Shown: positions 18,379 through 27,121, counted from the first letter of the stretch. The stretch is 64,000 nucleotides of DNA from Nonomuraea solani (GCF_900108335.1 NZ_FNVT01000006.1:124001-188000); one strand, 5' to 3'. Translations and numbers: made by a program. Notes: generated by a model from the sequence alone, not told the origin.

Positions 18379-19764
18379 TCAGCGGGTGCGGCGGTCGGGC
18401 AGCATGTCGTCGAGCGGCAGAGGCGCGGCCGCCGGCATCCGCCTGGCCGGCGACACCTCCGCCCAGCGGCGCAGCGTGTCGGTGGCCGCCGCGCGGTCCG
18501 CCGGCGACAGGCGGGCGATGCTGGCGCCGTGGTTGGAGCCGGGCGCGACGTAGAGAGCGGAGTCGCGCCCGCTCGGGGTGAACCGCTCGGCGCTCCACGG
18601 GTCGTTCTCGCCGTAGACGAACAACATCCGCTCCGACCTCGTACGGACCCAGTGGTCCACGTCGAGCATCGGCCACGGGTCGTGCCGGGAGCGCAGCTCG
18701 GCCGGGAGCAGGCCGTTGGGCTGGTAGAGGCCGGGGTAGCGGGTCAGCCCGCGCAGGTGCCGGAACTTCAGGGCGGGCCAGCCGAGCTGGGTGGCGGCCT
18801 GGTAGTAGTACGGCAGGTAGTAGTCGAGGCCCTGGTCGGTGTAGAAGCCGAAGAAGGCGACGTTGTCGATCCAGGCGTACAGTTCGGCGTCCGTGGCGGT
18901 CACCGGCGGCACCGAGGCGCAGTCGGCCACGGTCAGGTACTGCCAGAACGCCCACGCCGTGTCGAGGATCGTCATCTCGAACGAGCGGTCCGCGGTGCCG
19001 AGCGTCCTGGTGAAGGTGTATCCGTTGGCCGCGGCGTCCCGCTCCAGCAGCGCCACCATCCGGTCGCGCCGCTTGAGCGCCTCACGCTGCACGTTCTCCA
19101 GCGCCGTACGGCAGGAGGCGTCGCCGACCCGGGCGAAGAACCGGTCGTACGTGCGGTCTTCGGGGTTGACCGGGTCGTTCGGCGCGACGTAGGCCACCAC
19201 GCCGTCCACGTCGCCGGGGTAGAAGCGCCGGTGGTAGACCGACGTCATGCCGCCCTTGCTGGCGCCCGTCTGGATCCACTTGCCGGCGTAGATGGTCTTG
19301 AGCGCCTGGACGATGCGGTGCTCGTCGGTGGCCTCCTGCCAGATGGTCAGGTCGTCCCAGTCGGCCGGGGCGGGGCGCGAGGAACGGAAGAAGCGGTGCT
19401 CGACGGAGACCTGGTTGCCGTCGATGAGCTGGGTCGCCTCCGTGCGCGACGGGCCGGGGTTGACCGGGAGCCCGTAGCCGCCGGTGAAGAGGACGACGGG
19501 CGAGTCGGCCGAGCGGTGCAGCAGGGTGAGCCGCTGCTGGAAGGTGCCCCGCCGCGGCCTCCGGTGGTCGACCGGCTGGGTGTAGGTCAGGTTGAAGAAC
19601 CGGTAGCCGGTGGGCTGGGTCTCCGACACCACGGTGAGCCCGGGGATGGCCGTGAGCTTGGCCAGCAGCTCGTCCTGTTTCGCCTGGGCCGGAACGGTGT
19701 TGAGGGTGAGGGCCGTCGCGACGGCCATCGAGGCCGCCAGCGCGGCCAGGATCCGGGATCGCAC
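18379..19764 (-). CDS. secreted tripeptidyl aminopeptidase, peptidase family S37
   Basis: A 461-residue secreted serine peptidase of the Streptomyces PS-10 type, releasing tripeptides from the N-terminus of peptides. A signal peptide covers residues 1-28 (ending VPAQA). The catalytic Ser169 is in TGASKGGM, Asp388 in YGENDPW and His412 in GSNHGAS, an alpha/beta-hydrolase order. Tyr/Trp-rich stretches (FTGGYGLPVNPGPSRTEATQ, VEHRFFRSSRP) match the family. The start is GTG 19764 with AAGGAGA 9 nt upstream. It ends at a strong terminator and is monocistronic. Confidence 0.92.
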   Translation of the reverse strand: MRSRILAALAASMAVATALTLNTVPAQAKQDELLAKLTAIPGLTVVSETQPTGYRFFNLTYTQPVDHRRPRRGTFQQRLTLLHRSADSPVVLFTGGYGLPVNPGPSRTEATQLIDGNQVSVEHRFFRSSRPAPADWDDLTIWQEATDEHRIVQALKTIYAGKWIQTGASKGGMTSVYHRRFYPGDVDGVVAYVAPNDPVNPEDRTYDRFFARVGDASCRTALENVQREALKRRDRMVALLERDAAANGYTFTRTLGTADRSFEMTILDTAWAFWQYLTVADCASVPPVTATDAELYAWIDNVAFFGFYTDQGLDYYLPYYYQAATQLGWPALKFRHLRGLTRYPGLYQPNGLLPAELRSRHDPWPMLDVDHWVRTRSERMLFVYGENDPWSAERFTPSGRDSALYVAPGSNHGASIARLSPADRAAATDTLRRWAEVSPARRMPAAAPLPLDDMLPDRRTR

Positions 19765-19882
19765 GGTTTGCGTCTCCTTGGAAGGGGGGTGTATCGCCCG
19801 ACGCTATACCGATCATTCGCGGCCGAACAGCTTGCCCGTGGGAAGGCGGCCACGTACGTGCGGGAGCAGACGAGCTCGCGCC

Positions 19883-20587
19883 CTACCCGGAGCGGCCGGC
19901 CCCGCGCGACCACGTGGCCGCGTGACCGTCCGTCAGGTCCAGGGCGTCGATGTCGACCAGGAGGTCGGCCTGGTCGCGGGTGGCGCGGATGAGGGCGGCG
20001 TTGGGCTCGTCGACCTCGGCGACCCAGCGGACGGCCTGGTCGCGGGTCTTGCCGAACCGGACGTGCCGCCTGGTGAGGCGGTCGAGGCGGACGTCGTCGT
20101 CGACCTCGGCGTACCAGACCTCGGTCATCGCCGCGCGCACCCGCCGCCACACGTCGTCGTCGGCGAGCAGGTAGTTGCCCTCGCTGACCACGACCCGGGT
20201 GCCGGGCGGGACCGCGATGGCGCCCGCGATCGGCTGCTCGATCTCGCGGTCGAAGGACGGGGCGTAGACGACGTTGCCGGTCTCGGCGCGCAGGCGGCGC
20301 AGCAGCGCCAGGTAGCCGTGGGCGTCGAAGGTGTCCATGGCGCCCTTGCGGCCCAGCCGGCCGAGGGCTTCGAGGGCGACGTCGGCCAGGTGGAAGCCGT
20401 CCATCGGCACCCAGACGGCCGGTAGCCCGGCGGCGGCGAGCCCCTCCACCAGCCGGCCGGCGAGCGTCGACTTGCCCGCGCCCGGGCAGCCCGCGATGCC
20501 GATCACCACCCGGTCGCCACCCGCGGCCAGGCCACGGACGCGCTCGATCAGCCGCGCACCGCTCACGGTCGTCCTCCCCGAGGTCAT
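19883..20587 (-). CDS. nucleoside/nucleotide kinase family protein (uridine kinase-like)
   Basis: A 234-residue P-loop kinase of the uridine kinase / phosphoribulokinase family. GCPGAGKS at residues 33-40 is the Walker A loop. VPMDGFHLADVAL gives the substrate Asp and His, DTFDAHGYLALLRRLR follows, and YAPSFDREIEQPIAG is the family Y-x-P-x-F-D-R block. VVVSEGNYLL and RLTRRHVRFGKTRDQAVRWVAEVDEPNA complete the fold. The phosphorylated substrate (a nucleoside, a pantothenate-like compound or a sugar) cannot be decided. ATG 20587 is chosen; a GTG 24 bp upstream is an alternative, and neither has a good SD sequence. Confidence 0.85.
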   Translation of the reverse strand: MTSGRTTVSGARLIERVRGLAAGGDRVVIGIAGCPGAGKSTLAGRLVEGLAAAGLPAVWVPMDGFHLADVALEALGRLGRKGAMDTFDAHGYLALLRRLRAETGNVVYAPSFDREIEQPIAGAIAVPPGTRVVVSEGNYLLADDDVWRRVRAAMTEVWYAEVDDDVRLDRLTRRHVRFGKTRDQAVRWVAEVDEPNAALIRATRDQADLLVDIDALDLTDGHAATWSRGAGRSG

Positions 20588-20630
20588 CACATTCGTGTCA
20601 TACGGTCGCACACCTCAGGGAACGCGGGGG

Positions 20631-20658
20631 GTAAGGCCGCCCCGGAGGACGGCCTTAC
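20631..20658 (-). terminator. hairpin after the pectate lyase gene
   Basis: GTAAGGCCG (20631-20639) pairs perfectly with CGGCCTTAC (20650-20658) around a 10-nt loop. On the minus strand it starts 5 nt after the pectate lyase stop. There is no U-tract, as is common for actinomycete terminators. Confidence 0.6.
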
Positions 20659-20663
20659 CTGGA

Positions 20664-22106
20664 TCAGGTGCCGATGTTGGCCTGCGGCCCCGCGTACGTC
20701 CTGAGCAGGGACGGCACGTTGGCGGCCGGGTCGAGGGTGTAGGAGTAGAACGAGCCCGGCGTGAAGGCAGAGCCGCCGGTCTCCTGCTGCCCGCTGCAAC
20801 CGGCGCAGACGCTGCCGCTCTGCCGGAGCTGGGCGGCGTCGTCGCGGTAGTAGGGGTCCTTGACGTTCTGGTAGTAGCTGTTCTCGATGACCATCTTCGT
20901 GGCGCCGCGCGAGTAGTTGCCGTAGCCGGTGACGTTCTGCAGGTAGTTGTTGTACAGGTGGGCGTAGGCCACGTTGTCGGTGCTCGGATTGCGGGAGTTG
21001 TTGTCGCGGATCCAGTTGTGGTGGATCGTCATGCGGGAGGTGACGTTCTCGGTCCAGCCGATGCCGAACGCCTTGTTGTTCTCCGCCAGGACGTTCCAGG
21101 ACACGGTGAGGTAGCTGGTGTCCTTGCGGCTGTCGATCAGGCCGTCGTTCATGCGCATGATCGCGTTGTGGTCGATCCAGATGTGGTGGGCGGTGTCCAT
21201 CTGGATGCCGTCGTAGTCGTAGGCGTCGTCGCCCGGGTCGTCGTCGGCCATGCGGGTGTCGCGGATGGTCAGGTTGCGGATGATGACGTTGCTGACGCCC
21301 GCGGCGAGGAAGAAGCCGCCGTTGACGATGTGGCCCCGCGTGCCGACGCCGACGATGGTCTTGTTGGAGGCGACCCTGATCTCGGTGCCGTACGGGGAGA
21401 CGGTGATGGCGCCGTCGACCCTGATGACGTAGGGCGTGGTGGCGGTGGCGTACCTGACGAGGTCGGCGTAGGTGGTGACGGTGACCGTGGGGCCGGCCGC
21501 GCCGCCGGTGGTGGTGCTCTGGCCGCTGCCGCTGGTGGCGGCGAAGCCGTCGGCGGTGTTGGGCCAGGTCCTGTCGCCGCCGCCCGGCCCGCCGAACAGC
21601 CACTGCTTGTTGGTGTTGGCGCTGCAGGTCTCCTGGATGACCGCCGCGCCGGCCGTGGTGGAGGCGCCCTCGTCGCTCATGCACAGCCCGCTGGCCACGC
21701 TGACGACCTGGTAGGTCCCGCTGCCGGAGGCCACGAACCGCCAGTGCTGGTTGGCCTTGGTGCCGTCACCGCAACCCCACTGCTGCAGCCGCAGGCCCGA
21801 GGTGGTCGCGCCGTTCGGCACGTCGAGGCACCGGCCGCTGTTCACGTTGCGGATCGTGTAGATCCCCGACCCGGCCGACACGACGCCGAACTGCTGCCAG
21901 GCCGACCCGGAACAGCCCCATTGCTGCAGTTGGGCGCCGTTGTCCTGGGAGCCGCCCACGACGTCCAGGCACATGCCGCTCTTGGTCACTTTGAGCTGGT
22001 AGACGCCGCCCGCCACGGGGGTGTCCGCCTGGGCGGGCGCGGACACCAGCCCGAGCGCGGCCAGGACGGCGGCGGTGATGATGAGAAAGACGTTCGGGAC
22101 ACGCAT
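20664..22106 (-). CDS. secreted pectate lyase (PL1) with N-terminal CBM13/ricin domain
   Basis: A 480-residue secreted enzyme cleaving polygalacturonate by beta-elimination. A signal peptide spans residues 1-27. A ricin-type beta-trefoil (CBM13) follows at about 30-170, with three Q-x-F/W repeats (AWQQF, NQHWRF, NKQWLF). The PL1 beta-helix occupies about 195-480: HHIWIDHNAIMRMNDGLIDSRKDTSYLTVSWN, GIGWTENVTSRMTIHHNW and RDNNSRNPS, the region of the catalytic Arg. The start ATG 22106 is chosen because GGAGG lies 6 nt before it. It is 19 bp behind the pectinesterase gene in an operon. Its trefoil is almost identical to that enzyme's. Confidence 0.93.
   Translation of the reverse strand: MRVPNVFLIITAAVLAALGLVSAPAQADTPVAGGVYQLKVTKSGMCLDVVGGSQDNGAQLQQWGCSGSAWQQFGVVSAGSGIYTIRNVNSGRCLDVPNGATTSGLRLQQWGCGDGTKANQHWRFVASGSGTYQVVSVASGLCMSDEGASTTAGAAVIQETCSANTNKQWLFGGPGGGDRTWPNTADGFAATSGSGQSTTTGGAAGPTVTVTTYADLVRYATATTPYVIRVDGAITVSPYGTEIRVASNKTIVGVGTRGHIVNGGFFLAAGVSNVIIRNLTIRDTRMADDDPGDDAYDYDGIQMDTAHHIWIDHNAIMRMNDGLIDSRKDTSYLTVSWNVLAENNKAFGIGWTENVTSRMTIHHNWIRDNNSRNPSTDNVAYAHLYNNYLQNVTGYGNYSRGATKMVIENSYYQNVKDPYYRDDAAQLRQSGSVCAGCSGQQETGGSAFTPGSFYSYTLDPAANVPSLLRTYAGPQANIGT
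21598..22022 (-). repeat. CBM13 module, copy 1 of a near-identical DNA duplication
   Basis: This stretch of the pectate lyase gene and 23039-23463 of the pectinesterase gene encode nearly the same 142-residue trefoil, offset by 1441 bp. Positions 21700-21785 and 23141-23226 are identical over 86 bp, although the catalytic domains attached to them are unrelated. The duplication is recent or maintained by gene conversion. Confidence 0.9.
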
Positions 22107-22125
22107 GGTCATCCTCCGGAAGGGG

Positions 22126-23553
22126 TCAGCCAACGGGATTCCAGCCGTCGGCCCCGGCGAGATAGCGCTGCGAGGTGTGGTTCGCGGCCTGGGAGTCGGA
22201 CATCTGCGGGCGGTTGGCGTTCGTGCCGGCGCCCGAGCCGGTGTTCCGGTATTCGAAGAAGCGGGCGTTCTTCCACGAGTTCGAGGACATGTCGGTCCAC
22301 GGCTGGGAGGTCTTGATCACGTTGCTCAGCGTGGACTCGCGGTAGAGCACCTGGGCGTCCGGGCGCCAGGGCCGGCCCAGGGTGGTGGTCCCGGCCGAGG
22401 CGGCGCCGCCGATCCTGGACCGGTAGAACAGGAAGCCGTACGTCTTCGCCGCGGCCGTGCTCGCGGCCGTGATCGGGCCGCCGGTGCTGCGCTTCTCGTA
22501 GATGTCGCAGTTGTCGAAGACGATGGTGCCGCCGCCGAAGATGAAGTCGACGGTGCCCTCGACGTAGGAGTTCGAGACGTACGCCCGCGTCGAGTCGTTG
22601 ACCAGGAACGTGTCCTGGTCGCCGAGCAGCCGCACGTTGGTCAGCCGGGCCCGGTCGGCATTCAGGTTGAGCGCGACCGCCTGGTGGCCGGTGAGGTTCG
22701 GGTCCTCGTTGAAGTCGTTGGAGATCGTCAGGTTGGTGGCGGCGAAGTCGTGGCCGTCGACGAACGCGGTGGCGCTGCCGGAGGTCCCGTACGCGCCCGC
22801 GTGATGGTTGTTAACGATAACAGTCTGGGCCGCCGACGATCCGAGCCCCTGCAGCGTGACATAGGGCTTGTTCGAGGGCACCCGCACGATCTCCCGGTAC
22901 GTCCCGGGCGCGATGGTGATCGTGACCCGGCTCGCGTTCCCGGCCGGCACGGCGTCCACGGCGGCCTGGACGGTCCGGTACGTGCCGCTGCCGTCCGCCG
23001 CCACCGTCGGCCTGGCGCCCGACGACGCGGACGAGAACAACCACTGCTTGTTGGTGTTGGCGGTGCAGGTCTCCTGGATGATCGCGGCCCCGGAGGCGGT
23101 CGAGGCGCCCTCGTCGCTCATGCACAGCCCGGTGGCGGCACTGACGACCTGGTAGGTCCCGCTGCCGGAGGCCACGAACCGCCAGTGCTGGTTGGCCTTG
23201 GTGCCGTCACCGCAACCCCACTGCTGTAACCGCAGGCCCGACGTGGCGGCACCGTTGGGCACGTCGAGACATCGGCCGCTGTTGACGTTGCGGATCGTGT
23301 AGATCCCGGCCCCGGCGGAGACGACCGTGAACTGCTGCCAGGCCGACCCCGAACAGCCCCATTGCTGCAACTGGGCGCCGTTGTCCTGGGAGCCGGCCAC
23401 CACGTCCAGGCACATACCGCTTTTCGTCACTTTGAGCTGGTAGACGCCGCCCGCCACGGGCGCGTCCAGCGCCCGCGCGGCGTGTGCGGGCGCCGCCGGA
23501 ACGGTCGCCATCGCCGCGAGCAGGACGGAGCCTGCGAGCTTGCGCACGAACAT
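22126..23553 (-). CDS. secreted pectin methylesterase (CE8) with N-terminal CBM13/ricin domain
   Basis: A 475-residue secreted pectinesterase that removes methyl groups from pectin, preparing it for the co-encoded lyase. A signal peptide (residues 1-26) is followed by a ricin-type trefoil at about 32-172 and a CE8 beta-helix from about 182. Family motifs are GTYREIV, GHQAVAL (oxyanion Gln), LLGDQDTFL (catalytic Asp), YVEGTVDFIFGGG (nucleophile Asp) and LGRPWRPDAQVLY (Arg). The start ATG 23553 has GGAAGGAG upstream. It is first in the two-gene pectin operon. Two GAAANTTTC palindromes lie upstream and a TTGACA-like element (23605-23610, minus strand) is present. Confidence 0.93.
   Translation of the reverse strand: MFVRKLAGSVLLAAMATVPAAPAHAARALDAPVAGGVYQLKVTKSGMCLDVVAGSQDNGAQLQQWGCSGSAWQQFTVVSAGAGIYTIRNVNSGRCLDVPNGAATSGLRLQQWGCGDGTKANQHWRFVASGSGTYQVVSAATGLCMSDEGASTASGAAIIQETCTANTNKQWLFSSASSGARPTVAADGSGTYRTVQAAVDAVPAGNASRVTITIAPGTYREIVRVPSNKPYVTLQGLGSSAAQTVIVNNHHAGAYGTSGSATAFVDGHDFAATNLTISNDFNEDPNLTGHQAVALNLNADRARLTNVRLLGDQDTFLVNDSTRAYVSNSYVEGTVDFIFGGGTIVFDNCDIYEKRSTGGPITAASTAAAKTYGFLFYRSRIGGAASAGTTTLGRPWRPDAQVLYRESTLSNVIKTSQPWTDMSSNSWKNARFFEYRNTGSGAGTNANRPQMSDSQAANHTSQRYLAGADGWNPVG
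23039..23463 (-). repeat. CBM13 module, copy 2
   Basis: This is the partner of the 21598-22022 module and lies in the pectinesterase gene. Differences are concentrated in a few codons (for example VVAGSQ against VVGGSQ and AATG against VASG), while long runs are unchanged at the nucleotide level. Confidence 0.9.
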
Positions 23554-23650
23554 GTCGCGCTCTCCTTCCTCGTAGCCACTGAGAAAGGGGCACGCGACGA
23601 GATATGTCAACCCATGAAACTAAATAGGCGGGAAACCCTGAGGTCACGGA

Positions 23651-23706
23651 TGAAACTTTCACGCGAGGGCTCCGCCCCCGGTCGGCCTCTTACCGCGAAA
23701 ATTTCG
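23651..23706. promoter_or_regulatory. pair of GAAANTTTC palindromes upstream of the pectin operon
   Basis: TGAAACTTTCA (23651-23661) and CGAAAATTTCG (23696-23706) are both perfect 11-bp palindromes of form NGAAANTTTCN, with centres 45 bp apart. They lie about 100-150 bp before the pectinesterase start and before the DUF6493 gene on the other strand. They look like binding sites for a dimeric regulator not encoded nearby. Confidence 0.5.
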
Positions 23707-23847
23707 AGATTACCGGCATCGTGCCTGCTCAGCGGCCTTTCGGGCGATCTCACACCGTTGACGGCGCGGTCGTGCTCGCGCAACGTTTCGTGCATGCGGC
23801 ACCTCGTGGCGGCCGATCTGTCGGTGGGCCGCCCTACTGTCCCGATC

Positions 23848-26148
23848 ATGACCAGCGCCTGGAACAGGGTTCGCGACGCCATCGACGCCGGGGCCTTCCA
23901 CTCCGTCGCGAACCTGTTGATCGGATATGACGACATCCAACGCCGCGAGGTGGCGCGGGAGTTGCCCGGTCATCTGCGGGGCTCGACGGCGGGCGAGCGG
24001 TGGATCGAGTCGATGCGGGTGGCCGGAGCGGGCGCCCTCGCGGGCAGCGCGGCCGTGGCGGCCTGGCTCAACCGGCGTGAGCTGATCCTGCCCCTGGCGG
24101 ACGACATTCCGCCCATCCTGCGGGTCGTCGCGGTGAGACCGCCCGCGTGGCAGGAGGATCTCGCCGTGCGGATGGCGCTGCGCCTGCGGGGCGCGCGGTT
24201 CTGGGGAGAGGATCGGCGGGTGCGGCTCGCGCTGGCGCTGCTGCGCGAGACCGGGGCCGAGCCGCCCGAGCACGACCCGCTCACGCTCGCCTGGATCGCC
24301 TCCGCCGGCGGTGATCTCGCCGCCGATCCGCTGCTGGACGTCATGGTGCCGAGGCTGTTCGAGGCCGAAGGGGTGGGCGGGACGCTGCGGAACGACCGCC
24401 GTCTGCCCGACGCCCTCGTCACGCTGGCCGCCGACGGCCGGATCAAGCGCGCCACCCTGCTCGACGGCTGCCGCACCCGGTTCCTGCGCGGCGGTCAGGC
24501 CGCCGACCTGCGCTTCTTCGTACGCCTGCACGACCTGCTCGACCCGGCCCCCGAAGAGGCCGCGCCGCATGCCGGCGACTACGTGGCGCTGCTGTCCCAT
24601 GCCCCGGCCGACGTCGCCGGGCTGGCGCTGCGGCAACTGCGCCGGATGAAGGTCACCCCTCCGGCGGAGGCGATCGAGGGCCTGCTCTACCGGAGCGAGG
24701 GCAAGCTCGTACGGGCCGGTCTGTCCCTGCTCGACCGCGTCCTCAAAGGGCCGGATGGTGACCACGACGCCTACGCGCCCGCGCTGGCCGCCGCGCTGCT
24801 GTGCGAGTCGGGCGACGCCGATACGCGGGCCGCGAAGCTGGTGCGCGCACATGCCGGACGCTTCGGCCCGGCGGCGATCGAGACGATCAAGGACACCCTG
24901 GCGCTGCTGCCCTCCGGCGACGTGGCGCTCGACGAGGAAGAGCCGGCCCCGTTCGTCCCGGTGCCGCTGCCCCCGGTGCCCCGGGCGGCCCGGATGACGC
25001 CGCCGCCCGGCAACGCCTGGCGGCTGGCCAGGAGCGAGCCGGCCGAAGACGACTGGGCGGGGTCCGAGCGCTGGCTGGACGGTTTCGTCCGGCTGATGGC
25101 GGACGGCCGGGCCGAGCTCACCGCCGAGCTGGCCCCGCTGGCCGCTCGATACGACGACCGGTCGCCGTGGTGGCGCGTCGCCGACTGGGCCGCCGCCATG
25201 GCCAAGGAGCTGCGCGAGCCGGGCACGACACCCTCCCGGCGTCTCCCGGACGTGCTGGGAAGTTCCCTGTGGAAGGCCATGCGGCTGGGCCGCTTCGCCG
25301 AGGTCCACCAGGCGCAGGTGGCGGGCCGGTTGCCGCCGTACCTGCTGGCCATGCCCAGCCGTGACAACGGCCTGCTGGAGGCCGGGGAGCTGGTCGAACG
25401 GCTGGAGGGCTATGAGCGCGACGGCGTGACCGCCCTGCCGCTGGACCTGCGGCAGGCGCTGCTGCGGCTGTCCCGCACCGTCACGCCGGAGGTGACGGCC
25501 CGGGCGGCGCGGCTGACCGGGGAGGCGGGGCGCACGGTCCACAGGTGGCTCACCGACCGGGAGGTGGAGCCGCCGGCCGTCCCGGACGCGCACGACGAGT
25601 CGTTCGAGCACCTCCTGACCGTGTTCGCCGGGAACCGTGAGCTGGCGGCCGCGCGCTGGGCCCCGGCGCACGGGCCATCCTGGCGCGATCTCCAGCTCCT
25701 GACCCTGGCCCACGGCCCCGGCGGGCCCGGGGTGGCGCTGGTGCTGGCGTACGCGCTGGTCGAGGGCGACGGCGTGCGGCCGCTGCTGTTCGTGGCCGCC
25801 GCCGGCGATCTGCCGGGCGCCGAGCTGGGCAGGCGACTGGCCGCCCTGCTCAGGGACGGCCGGGGCGGCGCGGGCCCGGCCGTCACCGCGCTCAGGGCGG
25901 CGGCCGAGCAGGGCGCGCACCGGGAGGTGTGGCAGGTGCTGACCGGCCTGCTGCCCGCCTACCTGCCCGGCCCCGGCGAGCGGGCGACGAGCGCGCACAC
26001 CCGGGTGGTGGGCCTCGCGGCCGAGATCGCCGAGTGGGCGGACGCCCGGGGCGAACTGCCGGTGGTGGCCGAGCTGGCGGACCGTCCGGGCACATCCGAG
26101 CTGGTCCGCCAGGCCCGGCGCCTGCACGCCCGGCTCAGCGCCGGCTGA
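23848..26148 (+). CDS. DUF6493 family protein
   Basis: A 766-residue protein of unknown function matching the DUF6493 family of actinomycetes. It is predicted to be cytoplasmic: no signal peptide or membrane segment, and almost entirely helical with repeated Leu/Ala-rich helices suggestive of an armadillo or HEAT-like solenoid. A proline-rich linker (about residues 370-390, PAPFVPVPLPPVPR) divides an N-terminal and a C-terminal helical half. Relatives often sit beside SWIM zinc-finger, VWA or MoxR genes. None of these is nearby here, so the gene is isolated. The start is ATG 23848; an in-frame ATG 54 bp upstream cannot be excluded. Confidence 0.75.
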   Translation: MTSAWNRVRDAIDAGAFHSVANLLIGYDDIQRREVARELPGHLRGSTAGERWIESMRVAGAGALAGSAAVAAWLNRRELILPLADDIPPILRVVAVRPPAWQEDLAVRMALRLRGARFWGEDRRVRLALALLRETGAEPPEHDPLTLAWIASAGGDLAADPLLDVMVPRLFEAEGVGGTLRNDRRLPDALVTLAADGRIKRATLLDGCRTRFLRGGQAADLRFFVRLHDLLDPAPEEAAPHAGDYVALLSHAPADVAGLALRQLRRMKVTPPAEAIEGLLYRSEGKLVRAGLSLLDRVLKGPDGDHDAYAPALAAALLCESGDADTRAAKLVRAHAGRFGPAAIETIKDTLALLPSGDVALDEEEPAPFVPVPLPPVPRAARMTPPPGNAWRLARSEPAEDDWAGSERWLDGFVRLMADGRAELTAELAPLAARYDDRSPWWRVADWAAAMAKELREPGTTPSRRLPDVLGSSLWKAMRLGRFAEVHQAQVAGRLPPYLLAMPSRDNGLLEAGELVERLEGYERDGVTALPLDLRQALLRLSRTVTPEVTARAARLTGEAGRTVHRWLTDREVEPPAVPDAHDESFEHLLTVFAGNRELAAARWAPAHGPSWRDLQLLTLAHGPGGPGVALVLAYALVEGDGVRPLLFVAAAGDLPGAELGRRLAALLRDGRGGAGPAVTALRAAAEQGAHREVWQVLTGLLPAYLPGPGERATSAHTRVVGLAAEIAEWADARGELPVVAELADRPGTSELVRQARRLHARLSAG

Positions 26149-26200
26149 CCGGCGCGGGCGGTGACAGGCGGCGTGATGGCGTCGCCGGTCGGGTGAGCTA

Positions 26201-26273
26201 CGCGTCAGAGCCTCAGCTTGAGCTCGCAGAGGGTCTCCGCGTCAGAGCCTCAGTTGAGCTCGCAGAGGGTCTC
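26201..26273. repeat. tandem duplication (37 + 36 bp) across the RTX gene stop codon
   Basis: Copy 1 (26201-26237) and copy 2 (26238-26273) are identical except for one base missing from copy 2. Copy 2 includes the end of the RTX gene and its TGA (26250-26252). In copy 1 the extra base would shift the frame, so its equivalent ending would read CELKLRL-stop rather than CELN-stop. Confidence 0.95.
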
Positions 26274-27083
26274 CGAGTCGCCGGCGTCCGAGCGGCAGAT
26301 GTCGCTGCCCGCCCCGCCGTTGAGCGTGTCGTTGCCCCCCACGCCGTCCACGGCGCTCAGGTCGTCGGCGCCGCCCAGGCCGTTCAGGACGTCGGAGCCC
26401 TGTCCCGCCCTGATCTCGTTCGGCCGCCCGTTCCCCGTGACGGTGTCCGAGCCGGACCCGGCGAACACGTTCTCCACGTCCGCCCGCATGTTGTCGCCCT
26501 CGCCCGTGCTGGCCCCGTCGTTGGCCACGTCGTTCAGCGTGATCGTCAGGCCGGCGCCCCGGTTGTTGTAGGCGGCCACGTCCACGCCGGGACCGCCGGA
26601 GAAGTCGTCGGCGCCGTCGGCCACGAGGTCGGCGTTGAAGATGTCGTTGCCCCCGTTCCCGAACAGGATGTCGTTGCCCACCCCGGGGAAGAACTGGTCG
26701 GTGCCGCCGCCGCCCTTGAGGGTGTCGACGCCCGCGTCGCCGTGCATGTGGGTGCTGACCGAGGTGTTGTTGAGGACGTTGTCGTTGAGGTCGCCGGCGA
26801 ACACCCGTACGAGGAAGATGCCGTTGCACTCCACCGAGTTGGGGGTGAGCTGGACGCAGCCGCCGCCGCTGATGCGGACGATGTCCGCGCTGTCGCTGAT
26901 CACCACCGCGCCGAAGGGAGTGGCGTCGATGGTGATGTTGTTCGCCTTGCCCGGCGCCGCCGACACATTGAGGTTGCCCAGCGTCGCACTGACGAGTGTG
27001 TCCGCGTGGGACGGCAGCGCGAAGGCCGCCTGCAGTCCCGCCATGGTCACGACCAGCCCGGCGATGGTCACGAGCTTTCGCAT
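26250..27083 (-). CDS. secreted calcium-binding protein with RTX-type repeats
   Basis: A 277-residue exported protein. A Sec signal peptide covers residues 1-28 (ending PSHA). Glycine/aspartate-rich nonapeptides of the hemolysin type follow at about 115-270: GDAGVDTLKGGGGTDQF, GVGNDILFGNGGNDIF, GSGSDTVTGNG, GQGSDVLNGLGGADDL and GGNDTLNGGAGSDIC. These form calcium-binding beta-rolls. In proteobacteria such repeats mark type I secretion; here a normal signal peptide is present and no such exporter is nearby. Two Cys near the C-terminus (SDIC, ETLC) may form a disulfide. The start follows AGGAAAGG. The function is unknown, possibly adhesive or cell-surface. Confidence 0.88.
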   Translation of the reverse strand: MRKLVTIAGLVVTMAGLQAAFALPSHADTLVSATLGNLNVSAAPGKANNITIDATPFGAVVISDSADIVRISGGGCVQLTPNSVECNGIFLVRVFAGDLNDNVLNNTSVSTHMHGDAGVDTLKGGGGTDQFFPGVGNDILFGNGGNDIFNADLVADGADDFSGGPGVDVAAYNNRGAGLTITLNDVANDGASTGEGDNMRADVENVFAGSGSDTVTGNGRPNEIRAGQGSDVLNGLGGADDLSAVDGVGGNDTLNGGAGSDICRSDAGDSETLCELN

Positions 27084-27098
27084 TGCTGTACGCCTTTC

Positions 27099-27121
27099 CT
27101 GGAGCCCGTTCGAGACTCCAG
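27099..27121 (-). promoter_or_regulatory. hairpin next to the RTX gene ribosome binding site
   Basis: CTGGAG and CTCCAG (27099-27104 and 27116-27121) pair around an 11-nt loop. On the minus strand the second arm runs directly into the SD sequence AGGAAAGG, so folding could influence translation. The 6-bp stem is only moderately stable. Confidence 0.3.

Noticed and set aside
23710-26127. An open frame of 805 codons antisense to the DUF6493 gene, and similar long antisense frames elsewhere (for example 727-1908, 30494-31723, 59073-61070)
   Set aside because: They follow from extreme third-position G+C bias. Their translations are low-complexity Arg/Gly/His/Gln-rich sequences with no domains, and the opposite strand holds a recognisable gene each time.
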